Notes under the pieces: model-generated
What the model saw: only the letters and a program-made list of their open reading frames with translations
Database searches by the model: none
What the model was told of the DNA's origin: nothing
Source: Chara braunii
Taxonomy: Eukaryota > Streptophyta > Charophyceae > Charales > Characeae
Direction of reading: 5' to 3'
NCBI GenBank assembly: GCA_003427395.1
Contig: BFEA01000067.1
Coordinates: forward strand, 1,033,816 to 1,085,804
Length of the DNA stretch: 51,989 bases
In this document: one piece after another, positions 29,831-41,269 of the stretch
How the letters are laid out: each line of letters starts with the position of its first letter
Position numbering within the stretch: position 1 is the stretch's first letter
Position numbers and translations under genes: made by a program

Positions 29831-30969
29831 GCCTGCACGACATTCAAAATTCTTTAGGACCACGGACATGTACCGACCCTTCACATAATGTCGGGGTTCC
29901 CAGGAAAATGTCACGGGCAGCTACCAGTCCTGCGTTTGTGTGAACTGCCCCTCCCACCCAAAAAAATACTCGTGCATTTCATTTTACTAGCCTTAAGGAC
30001 CAATGTGCCCGAACGAATGACCGGTATTACCAAAGACGACGAAATTGCCTCAGGGGGGGGGGGAACACAACCCTTACGGGCGGCGAACACTGCTTTCCAG
30101 TCGGAGTGAATGCGGAAAAGATCTTGGAAAGCGCCAAATGAAGGATTTTTAAAAAATTGAGTGTTGAGTTTTTATGACAGAATTGAAATCTCCCGTGGGG
30201 CCCCAGATATGGTGCAACGAGCAAGGCGGGAAAGACAAACAGGGGGTGAAAACAACGACTATCTAATCCAGAAAGTATCTTTGAACATTTTGGATATTGG
30301 CTTTGAACAAGGCTTCGACCACGCGTCTCGCAGAGATGGAAATCGAAGTCGGAGGGCCGCAACCTAACTGCTTTCTTCGCGGAAAACCTTTTCTTTGCGT
30401 GGTGTGTAGTTAAACCCCCGGGTTCTGCAGAAGCGATTATCACACACCTGAAAATTCGAAGATGGAAATTGTGAAGTAAGAAAAAGGGTGTTGTAGAGAA
30501 GCGGTTAATGGAAGGCCCAAAATTCGGCAAAATTTGGCAAAATTTTCACCGAAACTGTCATATTTCCCTGAATTTTTACTTTTTCTTGTTTCTTTTTTTT
30601 ACTTGACATGTATGTGCTTCAGGGTATATCTGTATTCAGTCTCGCTGTATTTGGACCAATAACGAAAAACTTAACAAAAACACCGGATACGAAAAAAGAT
30701 TCGGTGAACACCGAAAGTTACTCCGAGTAGGGTTTTATAGTGCTCTTGAGTTTTTTTTTTTTTTTTTTTTTGCCTGTTTGTTTTTTTTAGGGGCTCGACA
30801 TCAGTTGAAAGAAAAATTTGAAAAAGACGACTACATTCCCGCTCGTTCGCCGCGCCAAAATTCTCGTTCCCCTTAGCCCCAGCAGAACAAGAAGGTAGTT
30901 ATGGCAACAGTTATTTCTCGCGCTCGCTAAGGTGCAGTCTCCTAACTGCCTACGCGGGACTTTTTTCGA
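29831..30969. other. No feature recognised
   Basis: Unique-looking sequence with poly-T at about 30751-30772. A 167-residue minus-strand frame (30027-30530) has no recognisable motif and an unbiased composition; I do not call it a gene. Confidence 0.4.
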
Positions 30970-32131
30970 TACTAGCCGACAAAATCGAAAACGAAAAAGA
31001 AGCGACGGCATCCATGCAACTTGTCCAGCCGACCCATCCCCCCATACCCCGTCCCGTTCCCCCAAAGCACCTTCGCGCAGAAAGTCGCACGATTACCGAA
31101 AATGGTTCGTCACAGTACTGGCCAATGTCGCACAAGTTATGGTCGTGGTGGAACCCACACTGGCTCCACATCTCCAATGGGGAGTTCCATTGGTATCATG
31201 AATGGACCTTGTATGGTAAATGCCCCCCAAATCAAGACTTGTCAACAGGATGGGTATACGTAGCCCTTGCTTGTCGAGGCTCGCTGCTGGATGTCATCTG
31301 GAAATCGAGAAACGAGGCAGTTTTTAGGGAAGAACAGAGATCCTCCGACGAACTAAAAAGGCTCATCAAGAGCTCAATTCGGCTCTCTATTAGAGTTGAC
31401 TGGGAGTCCTCTAGCCCTTAGTCGGAAAAGGGCCTGGCATGGTTTTCGCGGACGTGGGCGAGAAACAACAAACTATCCTCCATATCTCCAGACAACACGC
31501 TAGAAATTTGTAGGTGGCTTCAAGCATAGTTATCACCAATAGAGTAGAGTCAAGCAAGAAATAGCCGTCTGCTTCTCCAATGGAGTCTGTTGTGTGGGTT
31601 GTGTAAATCAAACGAGAGCTCTTGTTTCGGGTTTCCAATTCGGAATTATCTATATTTGGTAGCAGTCCCATTTCAGAAATACCTGCATTTGGTAGTAGTT
31701 TATCCTTGCATTACTCTCATGAATGGCAAATATTCTATACTATGATCAACCCCTCCAGGCCTTACTGAAGCACCTTACCTTTCTTGGGACACTGGACCCG
31801 GTTTCCAGCCTAGGGGAGAAAGATTAGGTTGGGCCCGTAGAAACAGGTTTAAAGTTGCTTAGGAATAGTGAGTAGTAACAATGTACTTTGGATACCGGTA
31901 TGCTCCCGACCCTTACTATATCAATTAGTTATTCAAATTAAGCCTATGCATATAGGCGAGTTGATAATTTTGTAGGATGAGTTTCCGCATTTGTTCTTCA
32001 TCTCTGTCGAGTCCTAAGTGGTCTTGTAAAAGTGAAACTGGGTAATGCTCCCATATGTTTATATCCGGGCTGTTTGTAAGGACCCTAGCCTCAACCTTTT
32101 CTAATAACTTGGAGCCTTGGGCACTTGGCCC

Positions 32132-32165
<34 letters not shown>
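30970..32165 (+). mobile_element. LINE 3' fragment with 30-A tail
   Basis: ORF2 C-terminus (31014-31421), 3' untranslated region with the GGGACACTGGACCCGGTTTC motif at 31786, and an end GGGCACTTGGCCCATTT plus A30 (32136-32165). It is the sense counterpart of the fragment at 1224-2460. RT and endonuclease are missing by 5' truncation. Confidence 0.7.
31014..31421 (+). pseudogene. LINE ORF2 C-terminal segment
   Basis: An open frame of 135 codons ending at TAG. LWSWWNPHWL and VALACRGSLLDVIWKSRNEAVF, with EELKRL-like DELKRLIKSSIRLSI, match the segment that follows the zinc-binding domain in plant-type LINEs, where LLH.IW..RN..VF is characteristic. The part upstream is not recognisable, so this is a truncated remnant. 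Confidence 0.6.
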
Positions 32166-32166
<1 letters not shown>

Positions 32167-32198
32167 GGTATTATATCTGCAAAAAATAAAATAAAAAA

Positions 32199-32566
32199 AT
32201 TCAGGAGTCCGTCCGAACGCCCCACAGAGGCAGGAGCGTCTCCCGTTTTCTGCTCGCTCGTTTTTCTTTTTCAAGTAGGGGCTTGCGACACCACTCTCGA
32301 ATTCGGAAACGAACATTCACCCACCGACCTAGATCAGTTGGTAAGGCATGCACGTGGCATTCAGGCTTGGTTGGGTTCAAACCCCATTGGCCTCAGGCAC
32401 CTTCCTCGGCAAGCTTGGTGTTCACCACCTAGAGATAGGCCGTTGGTCAGCCCGAGCAGCATTGAGCAGAGAGTGCATATGTTCGTAGGGGTAGGCACAT
32501 CGACTGGCCCATCGAAGAGGCTCGGTCCTGATGCTACCGGCTGAACCCTAGCCGGTGTCAACCGGT
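32199..32566 (+). mobile_element. SINE-like unit S, copy 2 (5' part)
   Basis: It starts ATTCAGGAGTCCGTCCGAAC. It holds a polymerase III promoter: A box TAGATCAGTTGG (32330-32341) and B box GGTTCAAACCC (32374-32384), 44 bp apart. After CTGAACCCTAGCCGGTGTCA it is cut by element B; the rest continues at 49687. The copy at 22587 shows the uninterrupted arrangement but lacks the A box. Confidence 0.65.
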
Positions 32567-35500
32567 TGGATGGTTCTACCGACACGCCGACCGAACCCTA
32601 TGCCTCGCACCGTGTCTGTCACCCGCGGGAGGCTCGATCGGGGCTCCTGTAACCTGCAAGAAAACCTGGTTAGTGCAGATCCACACAATGACCACCGAAA
32701 TCCAACGAAGACGCGACGACGAGAAACTCACGAACCAGCACTCGGAAGAAACAATATATGCATTCCCATCTAGTCTCGAATAATAGGGTCCACTGCGCTG
32801 TTCCCAGTCCCATAAGTAGTTCCCGCTTCCAGATAAAAAAAATCAGTTTGAGTCCCAACTGATCTTACTAACAGTCTAGGTCGGATTCTCCGCCCAGTGG
32901 GATGACGCCGGTAACGTGCTCGCCGATCCCAGGGAACCGTACTGGAACTCTCCGTATCAGAGTTGGATTCTCGGACCCATTGGGGCCACAGCTCAAGGTC
33001 GAGTTTTACCATAACTCCCCCTTTACCTCCGTCCTTTCCCGGAAGAGTTTCGAAGTGTGCCCCTCATCACTGCTCGGGAGTCCCCAGCCGTGCCGTGTCC
33101 GAGTTCTCGATCGATCGTAGCTCCTGTTCAAGTGCCCATTCTGACCCTTGGATAATAAATTCCCTTCTTGTATTCTGTGGCTCTAAGTCAATAAGTCTTG
33201 TCCTATGCTCGCCCCACAGAGTTCCGCCGCCCAGGTATCCCTGTCCGCCCGTTCGGTCCACAAATACCGCTGTCGAAGCCCCTTAGCTCCAGTTCAAATC
33301 CCCGAAAAGATCCAGTCTGTGCCCCGAAGCCCCTGGCTTTAAGTCTCAATCCTTGTCTCGAGGATCCGGTTCCCGCTCGGGTCCCGTGGTCCTCAACCAG
33401 AGCCCTGGACCCGTGTCTCAATGTCCCACTGGTAGTTGTGCCCATGAACCCTAGGTGCTCCGAACCCGTCCCGTTGGCTCGACAATAAAGTCTCGCAATC
33501 CCGTCTAGGATCCTAGTCCGCGCCTCGGCCAAAGGCGCACAGCATGCCTCGTAGTCCCGTACGGAGTCCCGACTATCCTTCGTCAAAACCCCGGCCTAAC
33601 CTGATCTCCTGTTGTGGTCCGGTCCTCGTACCGGAGTCTCGGCCCGTCCGCGGTAGTCTCTGCCCGTGCCCTAATGTCTCGGCATGCGCTTCAAGGGCCC
33701 CGCTCGGCCCGATGTCCCCGTTGGATCCCAAAGGCCCGTGCCACGTCCAAACTCCTAGTCCGCCTTGTCGAGCCCGTGCGCGCGATTGAAGTCGATCCGG
33801 TTTTCCGTTGTTGTGCGCTCGTACGTTTGCGCACGCTGATCCGCTACAGCGGGTGTGCGGGTGCTCGCACGCACGCTCGTAGCTGTGCGCCTGCGCGTGC
33901 TGGTCTCTTGCGCTGTCCCCCTCCTACTGCGCGCGTGGGTGTGCACGGTTGTACGGGCTCGGATCCCGACCGCGCGGGTGTGTATGCAGGTGCGCGCACT
34001 CATGTCCCGACCACGGGTTCCAAGCGCAGGTGCGCGCGATCCTGCAGACCCCTATCCCGACTGCGTGGGAGTGTGTGTAGGTGCGTGGGCTTGGATCCCG
34101 CCCGCGTGAGTGTGTGCGCAGGTGCGCCCAACCTTGTGCGCCCCTCTCTCGACCGTGCGGATGTGTGCGCAGGCGAGCGAAGCTGCGCTCGCTCAAATCT
34201 TGGTCGCGCGAGTGTGAGCGCAGGTGCGAGCGCTCTGATCCTGATTGCGCGAGTGTGTGCGCACGTGCGCGCGACCTTGTGCGCCCCTATCTGGACTGCG
34301 AGGGTGTCGAGCGCTAGTGCACGCTCGTGCGCGCGCGTGTCCCGACTGTGAGCGAGGGTATCCCGACTGTGCGTGTGTTTACCCGGTCCATGCGCCTGTG
34401 CACGAGCACATGCGTGCGGACGCTTGTGGCTGTCTGCGCCCCTGTGCGCGCGGCTGCCCGCAGCTGCACGTTGTGGCGCATCTGGGCACACACCTATGAT
34501 AGGTGCGTGAATGTATGCACTCGCCCTTTCGCGCGCGCGTTCTCCCTGTTTCAGTGCTTACCTCTTCCGTACGCCCCTTTCGCGTGCTGCTCCCCCGCTG
34601 GTACGCCTCCCCTCTCGAGTTCCTCCAGTACGCCTGCATGTGCACATGTCCGAAGTCCCACTTCTCTCGAGTTCTTCCAGTGCGCCTGCACGTCCGCATG
34701 TCCGAAGTCCCACTCCTCTCGTGCGCCTGTAAGTTCGTATCCGCCAAAAAACCCCGACGTTGAGCCCGGTTGGGCTTTTATCCTTTGTCGGGCTCTCTTC
34801 TCGGTGTGCCCTAGCGCCGTGCTCCGGGGTTGCCGACAAGTTGCAGCGCTCCGGTACCACGGTTTTTCCGAGCCTGTACCCGGGCCTGTTTGGGCCTTCC
34901 AAGAGCTTTCCGTGAAAAGTTTTTTTTTGTCGGGTACCGGGTCTTTTGCAGAGCCCTGGTACCGGGCCTTCTCTCGAACCTAGGTTTGGGCCTGTGCTCG
35001 CTTGGTCCTCACGCAAACGGTACCGGCCTTATAAAATTCCATAGGGCCCGAACTCCGGGTTTGGTAATTCCATGTCCCGAGGCCCCCTTTCTCCAACCTC
35101 AGGCCCGCAACACTTCTTAAGGCCTCACATATAGCCCAAACGCAACGGCCATGAGGGTGCTCTCGTAGTGCTTTCCCTTGATTTTGACCCGGCGGTGAAT
35201 TCTGGTGTTACCGTCGCTTAACCCGCTCAAAGGCTCGTCTCAAGAGTCGACGCCCCCCATTGTTTCGTTCATTGTCCCGTTCTTAATGTGAGTCCGGCCT
35301 TCGTGCTCTTATCTTTTATCAGGAACCTCTGACACTCCTCCTGGAGTAGCTGTCCCTTTATGTCTTGGTGATGACATGCCTCAATAGATACATAACTGTG
35401 GCTCACTCGGAGCTCGTGAGTCCTGACCTTTTCCTGATCCCTCTGCCTTGGTACCTGTCGTACGTATCTGACGTCATATCTTTCGAGGTCGGCTGAGGCC

Positions 35501-35587
35501 CCGCTTGACGAAACCACTGAATCCATTGCTTCTCAAGTGTTATCATCAAGGAAGTAAAGGGTGGCGTAAGGCTGGAGCCGCCCGACA
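32567..35587 (-). repeat. 3' LTR of element B (3.0 kb)
   Basis: Read on the minus strand it begins TGTCGGGCGGCTCC and ends AGAACCATCCA. It matches 46574-49681 throughout with many substitutions and small indels. It includes a GC-rich minisatellite at about 33930-34330 and TATA-like ATTTTATAAGG on the minus strand near 35030. The long plus-strand open frames inside are products of composition and repetition. Confidence 0.9.
33930..34330. repeat. GC-rich minisatellite in the LTR
   Basis: Imperfect units of about 60-66 bp of the form GTGTGCGCAGGTGCGCGC.., then a TCCCGACC or TCTCGACCG block. Their counterpart is at 48010-48370 in the other LTR, so the array predates insertion. Read as protein it gives a repeated RVSVCAGA-like pattern, which I take as a by-product. 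Confidence 0.6.
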
Positions 35588-35590
35588 GCA

Positions 35591-35602
35591 GCTCCCCCCC
35601 TA
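35591..35602 (-). other. Polypurine tract of element B
   Basis: The minus strand reads AATAGGGGGGGAGC, then TGC, directly before the 3' LTR start (TGTCGGG). This is the usual place of the plus-strand primer. Confidence 0.65.
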
Positions 35603-35890
35603 TTCTCGACGTCCCCGACCAGCCATCTTGGTATATCAAGGGAAAGGAGAAGGAAGGATTGTCGACTCCTAATCTCTACCCATCAACCCAAGATTATCCT
35701 TACTGTTTCTGTCGGATCCTTCTCTCTTGCCTCGTTTTCTTGTCTCGCTTTTTCTTAATCATCTTCTTTTTTACCCCTAATCGTTTCTTAGTTCTTTGCC
35801 GTCTCCTCTCACGGCGGTGTTTGTTCTCTCCCTTATCTACGACTACCACACTCTTAATGGCTTCCTTAGCTTTACGCTTCTTGTCAAGCC

Positions 35891-36325
35891 TTAGCGTAGC
35901 CCACTCATGACCTTTCGCCCTTTTTTCTTCGTGTCCTTCCTTTGGATATTTCGGATGCCTAAGACCTTTTCTTGCCTCCTTTTCGCGGGTCTCTTAGAGG
36001 GTTCTCCTACCTCATAGGTGGATGACTTATGCCCCTTCGTAGGTTCTACTGTTAGCCTGTCTGAAGGTTTCACTAGCTTCTTATCAACCATCTCCTTCCC
36101 CTTACCTCTTTTTGAATTCAGGTGGGCTTCCCTTCGTTCCTTAAATACTTTTAAGCGAGCCCTGGACACCGGGTCTTTCCATTTAGTTCCGTCTGATTCT
36201 TCAAGCAGATAGGCCCCGCCTTCTAATCTCCTAACCACACAGTATGACCTCATCCATCTGTTCGCTAGTTTCCTTGTCCACGTTCTCTCTAGAGTGGAAT
36301 CGTAGAGTAAAACTAGGCTCTCCAT
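35891..36325 (-). pseudogene. Integrase C-terminal (GPY/F-like) segment of element B
   Basis: RKLANRWMRSYCVVRRLEG, AYLLEESDGTKWKDPV and RARLKVF follow the GPY/F module pattern (LxxRWxGPYxV..GAYxLxExDGT..RLKxF), with MRSY in place of LGPY. The 144-residue frame then turns basic (KGKEMVDKKL, KRPAKRRQEK). It follows the integrase core at 36357 with stops between. This variety of module is common in the gypsy lineage known from fungi and charophytes. Confidence 0.75.
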
Positions 36326-36356
36326 AGGTATTCCTTCCTGTCCGACTCGAAGGTTT

Positions 36357-37390
36357 TTATCCCACCTTTCCTTCTCTTTCCCCCTTTGGGTTCTCAGTTT
36401 TTATAAATTCTATCGCGTCCAGGGTGTTATCCTCGATTTGCTTAATTGTAGCGCTCAATAACTGCTCTCTAGTCGACACCTCTTCCCAATCAATCTTCGT
36501 CCAAGAGTCCATATTAAATTTTATGGGTAAAGGGCAGTGCCTCCCGAACCATAAAGTGTAGGGCAGGTATCTAGTGGTGGATCGAATAGTAACGTTATCT
36601 GGCCAAACCGCGAACCTCAAGTACTTCGGCCACTTCTTCTCCCTTCCCTCACACCATTTGGCGAACTCATTTACTAGAGATTGGTGTCCTCGTTCAACAA
36701 GGGTGTTAATCTGGGGGTGATACACCGTGGACAATGACACTCAGATTCTTGCTCTTTGGAGCAAACCCTGGACTTCCTTAGCCATGAACTCGGCCCCCCT
36801 ATCCATAACGATCTTTCTGACACAACCGTATCGGGTGATATATTATGTCAGATGCTCACTGACTGTTTTCCCAGTCTTTTGACGCAGCGCCCATGCTTCT
36901 ACGAACCCAGTCAGATCATCCCTGATATCCATGATATAGTCCATTCCTCCTTCTCCCTTCGGCATCTTCACTAAGTCGACGTGAACTTTTTGTCCTACCG
37001 TAGTCGGATATGAAGGAAACAACGGCTCTTTATACTTAACTATGACCCTCTTCTGACACTCCACGCACGTCAGGCAGTAGGACTCCACGTCTCTATATAG
37101 ACCGTCCCACCAGTAAAGGTTCCTGACCTTCTCAAAGATCCCTTTTACCCCTATATGACCTCCAACGATACCATTGTGAAGTTCCGCTATTATATCTTTC
37201 TGCTCTTCCTCGTCACAAACTACCCTCATAGACATTCCGTTCTTAGGTGGTCTCTTAAAGAGGTGACCAGCCTTAAGACAATATTGTTGAGCTTCCTTCA
37301 TGAGCTTGTCATTGACCTCAACCTCCCCTATGAGGTATCGCCCTATTCGATGGTACTTACCAGTGTAGAGGTTCCTTAGGAACAGAGAGG
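36357..37390 (-). pseudogene. Integrase zinc-binding and catalytic core of element B
   Basis: One frame with two stops (TAA at 36843-36845 and TGA near 36741). Zinc-binding part: ELHNGIVGGHIGVKG and SYCLTCVECQKR (H, H, C-x2-C). Catalytic residues are all present: Asp in VHVDLVKMP, Asp in IVMDRGAEF, Glu in YHPQINTLVERGHQ. Flanking motifs WPKYLRFAVWPDN and TRYLPYTLWFGRHCPLP match gypsy integrases. Without the two stops this would look functional, unlike the integrase of element A. Confidence 0.9.
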
Positions 37391-37457
37391 TGTCACTGGT
37401 ACTAGGCTCTATCTTTAATGAACCTAGTTTATTCGTTCATTTTTATTCTATCCCTTT

Positions 37458-38267
37458 TCACAGCAGCCTCCTTACTGGCTCTGCCTTCTCAACGTACCCT
37501 TTTATGAAATTCTTCCAGAACCCGACCACTCCTAAAAACTGACGTATGTCGGTGATATATCGGAGCGGAGTGGGCCAATTCATAAGTTTTTCTAGCTTTG
37601 CTGGGTCTGGCCGTCTGCCGGCTCTGTCACAGATATAACCCAATATCGTTATGGAGGATACCGCCCACCTACTTTTGGTCCCACTCACCGTGAGATTTGC
37701 GTCTTCTAACTTTATTAGCACCTTCTTAATATCCTCGGCATGAGTTACGACGATTTTTCTCACTTTAGGCCTCACCTAAGTCTTATCCTTCTCGTATGAC
37801 CCTTTGATTGGAAAGTCATCTTGGAAAACTTCCACCAAATTTGGTATAAGCTCTCCCAAAACTGCTACCATCGCTCTTTGAAAAACCGCGACCCCATTAG
37901 TCTATCCCATCGATACCACCATCATCTGGATCAATCCTAATGGCGTGTGCATCGCAGTCAGGTGTCGGTTTCTATAGTCAAGCGGGATCTCGTCGTAGCC
38001 TGAGAAAAAGTCGCAAACTGAGTAAATCGAACGTCCGGTTGACCCTTCGGATAAGAGATCCGCATTCGGAATGGACCCGACGTCTCTAACCGTAACTTTA
38101 TTTGTTTTCTGGAGGTCTGGTATCCACCGCAACTTCCCATTTGACTTTCGTATGAAGAACCATGTGTTTGGATAGACACTTTCACATGGCTCGACTACGA
38201 ACGTCCCGATTTTCTCCTTCAAGAAGGTAACTATGATTTTTTTTTTTCCTTTTGGGCACAGTTCCAC
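37458..38267 (-). pseudogene. Reverse transcriptase of element B
   Basis: NTWFFIRKSNGKLRWIPDLQ and TNKVTVRDVG, SVCDFFSGYDEIPL (motif A Asp), VAVFQRAMVAVLGEL, then FQDDFPIKG, where the YxDD box is FQDD with both Asp intact. Thumb and connection: ILGYICDRAGRRPDPAKLEKL, in parts ILGYICDRAGRRP and KLMNWPTP, DIRQFLGVVGFWKNFI. Two or more stops (one after VVSMG, one after KDKT) keep one frame. It ends at VEKAEPVRRLL and is followed by only about 70 bp before integrase sequence starts. Confidence 0.9.
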
Positions 38268-38769
38268 TCTGCGTCATTCTACGGGACGTGCGGGACCGTA
38301 TAGATCCGTGCGGGTTTAGCATATCACGGATCTATTCGCCCTCTCTCCGCGTTACAGAAGGCTACCGCCTTATCGCATGCCCTTAATGTCTCTTTTATCA
38401 GCTCTCTCTCCTCCTCAGTTATATTATCATCGCTTATATTCATCCCTTTTAATCTATCTTCATTAATTCTCCGCCCTTCAGTGGTCTTCCGTTCTCTGAT
38501 CATCTGAGTTATTTCCTCCTCATTGATCCCTATCTCTCCAGTCCTGTCACGGCTAACTGCAACCGGTTTAACTTTCTGGGCTACGGTTTTGTATCTTTTC
38601 CCCCCGTCGTGTCAGGGGGGTCTTCCAAAGAAGACAGATTTATGCACCCTCCGAACCCATCGTCGTCACTCTCTTTTCGGTAAGTTGTCCCGTTTACTAC
38701 ATATTTGTCCTCTAGATCTTCTACTTCAATCCTTCTCCCTTTTACTCTGTGAGGCCCTAGGGTGGGTTC

Positions 38770-39378
38770 TTAAGGGACTATTTGGCAACTCCTCGTCATT
38801 AGCTGACTTTTATTTCGCAGGGAAACCTTGTGACATTTGTCAAATTTGTTCACAGTCTTCAGGGTAACCCTGCTGCCTTCGGGTCCGTCTATGGTGACTG
38901 TCTGGTTCCCATCCCGCTTGTTCTTGGTGGTGGCATTGACATGCGTCAGCCATGTCCTCCCAAGGATTGAATCCGATGAACAATGCTCTACCGTAAAGAC
39001 TAGCACGGTGGCCCCGAGTCCAGCTATTACGACCTTGACCTTATAGCACACCCCAAACGCCGGCTGCCTCAACTTATTGACCGATACCATAGTCATAGCG
39101 ACACTCTTGTCCACCTCTAGCCCAAGCTCTCGCGCTACCTTATCCTCACGGACGGTAGACTCGGATCCGTCATCCACTATAGCCTCCATCCTTACTCCAT
39201 TTGCGGTGGCGTTTAACTTCCCATTACCAAGGACGTAAAAGTAGTCGCCCTTGCCTCCAACGGGTTCTACTCCCTCTTTGTTTTCTTTCTCTGCTATCAA
39301 GACAGAGGTTTTCGCCTCCACCTTTGGGTCTCCAGGGATCGCCTTCTCCGCCAGCGGCACCTTAACTTTCTTCATCAT
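38770..39378 (-). pseudogene. Aspartic protease region of element B
   Basis: A 202-residue open frame. MEAIVDDGSESTV occupies the active-site position (family: hhDTGSxxxV), with D-D-G where D-T-G or D-S-G is the rule. The end HCSSDSILGRTWL matches the ILGRDWL end motif. Between them lies VDKSVAMTMVSVNKLRQPAFG. The Asp is kept, the neighbouring residue is not, so activity is doubtful. Confidence 0.75.
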
Positions 39379-39561
39379 TCCTATCAGTTAATCTCTTATC
39401 GGCTCACAGCCAGCTATGAATTCGTTGAGAGTGATAGGGATGGGCATATTCATTGCCCTTCTCAATGGTTCCCTCAAATCAACCTCATCAAACTTCTTGG
39501 CCCCTCTTTTCCTAGGGGAATGGGACGACTTGGGCAACTTCACTTGCTCACCCGTCATTGC

Positions 39562-39960
39562 CTAATTCTGGTCCTCTTTCTTTTCCCTACTTGATTCTCC
39601 CACGCATTGGATGCATATGTAGGTCTCGCTACCACTCATTGTTTCCTCAAACTTAATGGAGGAAATCCTCATCCCTGGACTCTCTGGTGGTTCACCTAAC
39701 TCGTCTTCGAAAGTCACTCGAGAAACCTTTGCCGCCCTCAACACTTGCGTCTGTTTTCTCTTTGCTTCATTCATTCTTCTCCTTCGGATATCCACATTAA
39801 TTTTCATCGAAGGTAGGAGGGACACAGGTTTCCCCTCATCAGCCCACATCACATATTTTCTATCATCTAATTCGATGATACCTTTCTTTAGTGCATCTAG
39901 CATTGCTTGGCAATCCCATTTCCTGTGGTCCTCGTCTCCACAGTACATACACGCCTTATC
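39562..39960 (-). pseudogene. gag zinc knuckle and linker of element B
   Basis: ACMYCGDEDHRKWDCQAM is a C-x2-C-x4-H-x4-C knuckle, the nucleic-acid-binding end of gag. After it a frame continues through LDALKKGIIELDDRKYVMW and a basic stretch (RRRRMNEAKRKQ) to CVGESSREKKEDQN and a stop. The protease follows about 180 bp further on. Confidence 0.8.
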
Positions 39961-40085
39961 ATTCCAGATCCGTCTTGGACTAGGATCTCCCTTCTCTCGG
40001 CCCTCTGGCCTCGAGTAGCCCGAAAAGGAGGTTTCTCATTTTTCTGACTACTATTTTGCAGTTTTTCCATCGCCGCCTGTAAGAC

Positions 40086-40820
40086 TTATATCTCCTTTGT
40101 CATTTTCTCCTCACGTCTTTCTAGTTTCCTAACTTCTATCTCATCCTTGGGCTTCCACCTGTTATCCTTAGTGTTGGACCATTTGGAGGTCCCCCACTCC
40201 CCATGGTTCCTTTTCCAATCTCCTCCACTTCCCTTCCTCCATTCGTCGTCGCTCCTAGTAGGTTCCCCTCTCCTAGGTGAGCTCGTATTGGTGTCCCTAC
40301 CTTCGACTTTGGGCCTCCTATCTTCGGATTGAAGCCTTCCTCCTCCCGTTCCCGTAGTCACTCTCTTTCCTAGGTTATCGAGAACTTTCATGATATGCGC
40401 TTTTGCACTTTGTCCTTCCGTATCGTGTGCCAAGGTCTTGACTTGGGCAAACGTCACGCCCTTAGAGGGGAGGTCCCGTACAATCACCTCACGGCACTCA
40501 CGCTTCTCTTGCGGTAGAGACCCCAGGAATATCCCGCACCTCTCGAGTTCTCTCATAAATCCCCCTTCCACCAATCGGTTCGATGTTTTTTTGTATCTCC
40601 TTGCAAACGCTACTAGACTTTCCTCCTCTTTTTTCATTTTTTTCAGATCCTCTACCAAGTAGGAGACTTCATCACAAGCGAAGACTCTAGTAACCCTCTC
40701 CCTGAACGTCAGCCAACGACCATTGTCTGGGATGGCGTTCCTTACTTCCCGGTCCATCTTTGGTGCCATATGGTAGAGAAAATTTGCAATCATCTCTTGA
40801 TCACTCCATTCCCCCCTCAT
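40086..40820 (-). pseudogene. gag core of element B
   Basis: MIANFLYHMAPKMDREVRNA, WLTFRERVTRVF, SLVAFARRYKK, FLGSLPQEKRECREVIVRDL, then a basic Arg/Lys/Gly-rich tail before the knuckle. This is the helical capsid-like part of gypsy gag (W..F......F, then LF...LP). The 244-residue frame is intact, but a stop or frameshift separates it from the N-terminal piece at 40863-41258 and another from the knuckle. Confidence 0.7.
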
Positions 40821-40862
40821 TGTAATAACCTCCCAATCATCCAGGAACTCAAAGACGTTATT

Positions 40863-41258
40863 TCATGTGAAGATTGTTTGGATCCCGGTCAAATCCGGGG
40901 ACGGGTACACTGGGGGCCCAAAGAAGGGAGACACGTAGGAGCCCGACGCGTACGCCATAGAGTAAGGGTTCCTTCTGTACGGCCCACTAGGGGCCTCTCT
41001 CCAAGGTTCCCTAACGTCGGAATCCGTAAACCTCGACACTCTAATCCTGTTCAAGACCTCTTTCCTCCAGCCCTCATCCTTCGCGCCACTCCCTTCGAGC
41101 TCTTTGGCCCGATTCTCCAGCTCTCTTAAGGCCTTCCTCAGTCTCTCCGCGTCATTCACAGTTTCTATACCAATTTTCCTATCTGGGCTATTTGTTCTCG
41201 ACTCCTGCGTTTTAATGTCCCCGTCTATTGAGGTCAAATAAACGCCTTCAGCATTCAT
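40863..41258 (-). pseudogene. gag N-terminal segment of element B
   Basis: A 131-codon frame with a predicted coiled coil (NDAERLRKALRELENRAKEL) and a Pro/Tyr-rich end (SGPYRRNPYSMAYASGSYV, GPPVYPSPDLTG). It runs straight into the gag core through a break near 40860. Coiled coils are usual at gag N-termini. The initiator Met at 41258 fits the loss of homology upstream. Confidence 0.55.
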
Positions 41259-41269
41259 CCTTCCTAACT

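Noticed and set aside
30027-30530. 167-codon minus-strand frame
   Set aside because: No motif, no conserved copy, and composition like its surroundings.
33614-34351. 245-codon frame in the element B LTR
   Set aside because: It is Cys/Arg/Ala-rich by GC-rich minisatellite composition, and lies antisense to the element; the matching frame in the other LTR is broken.
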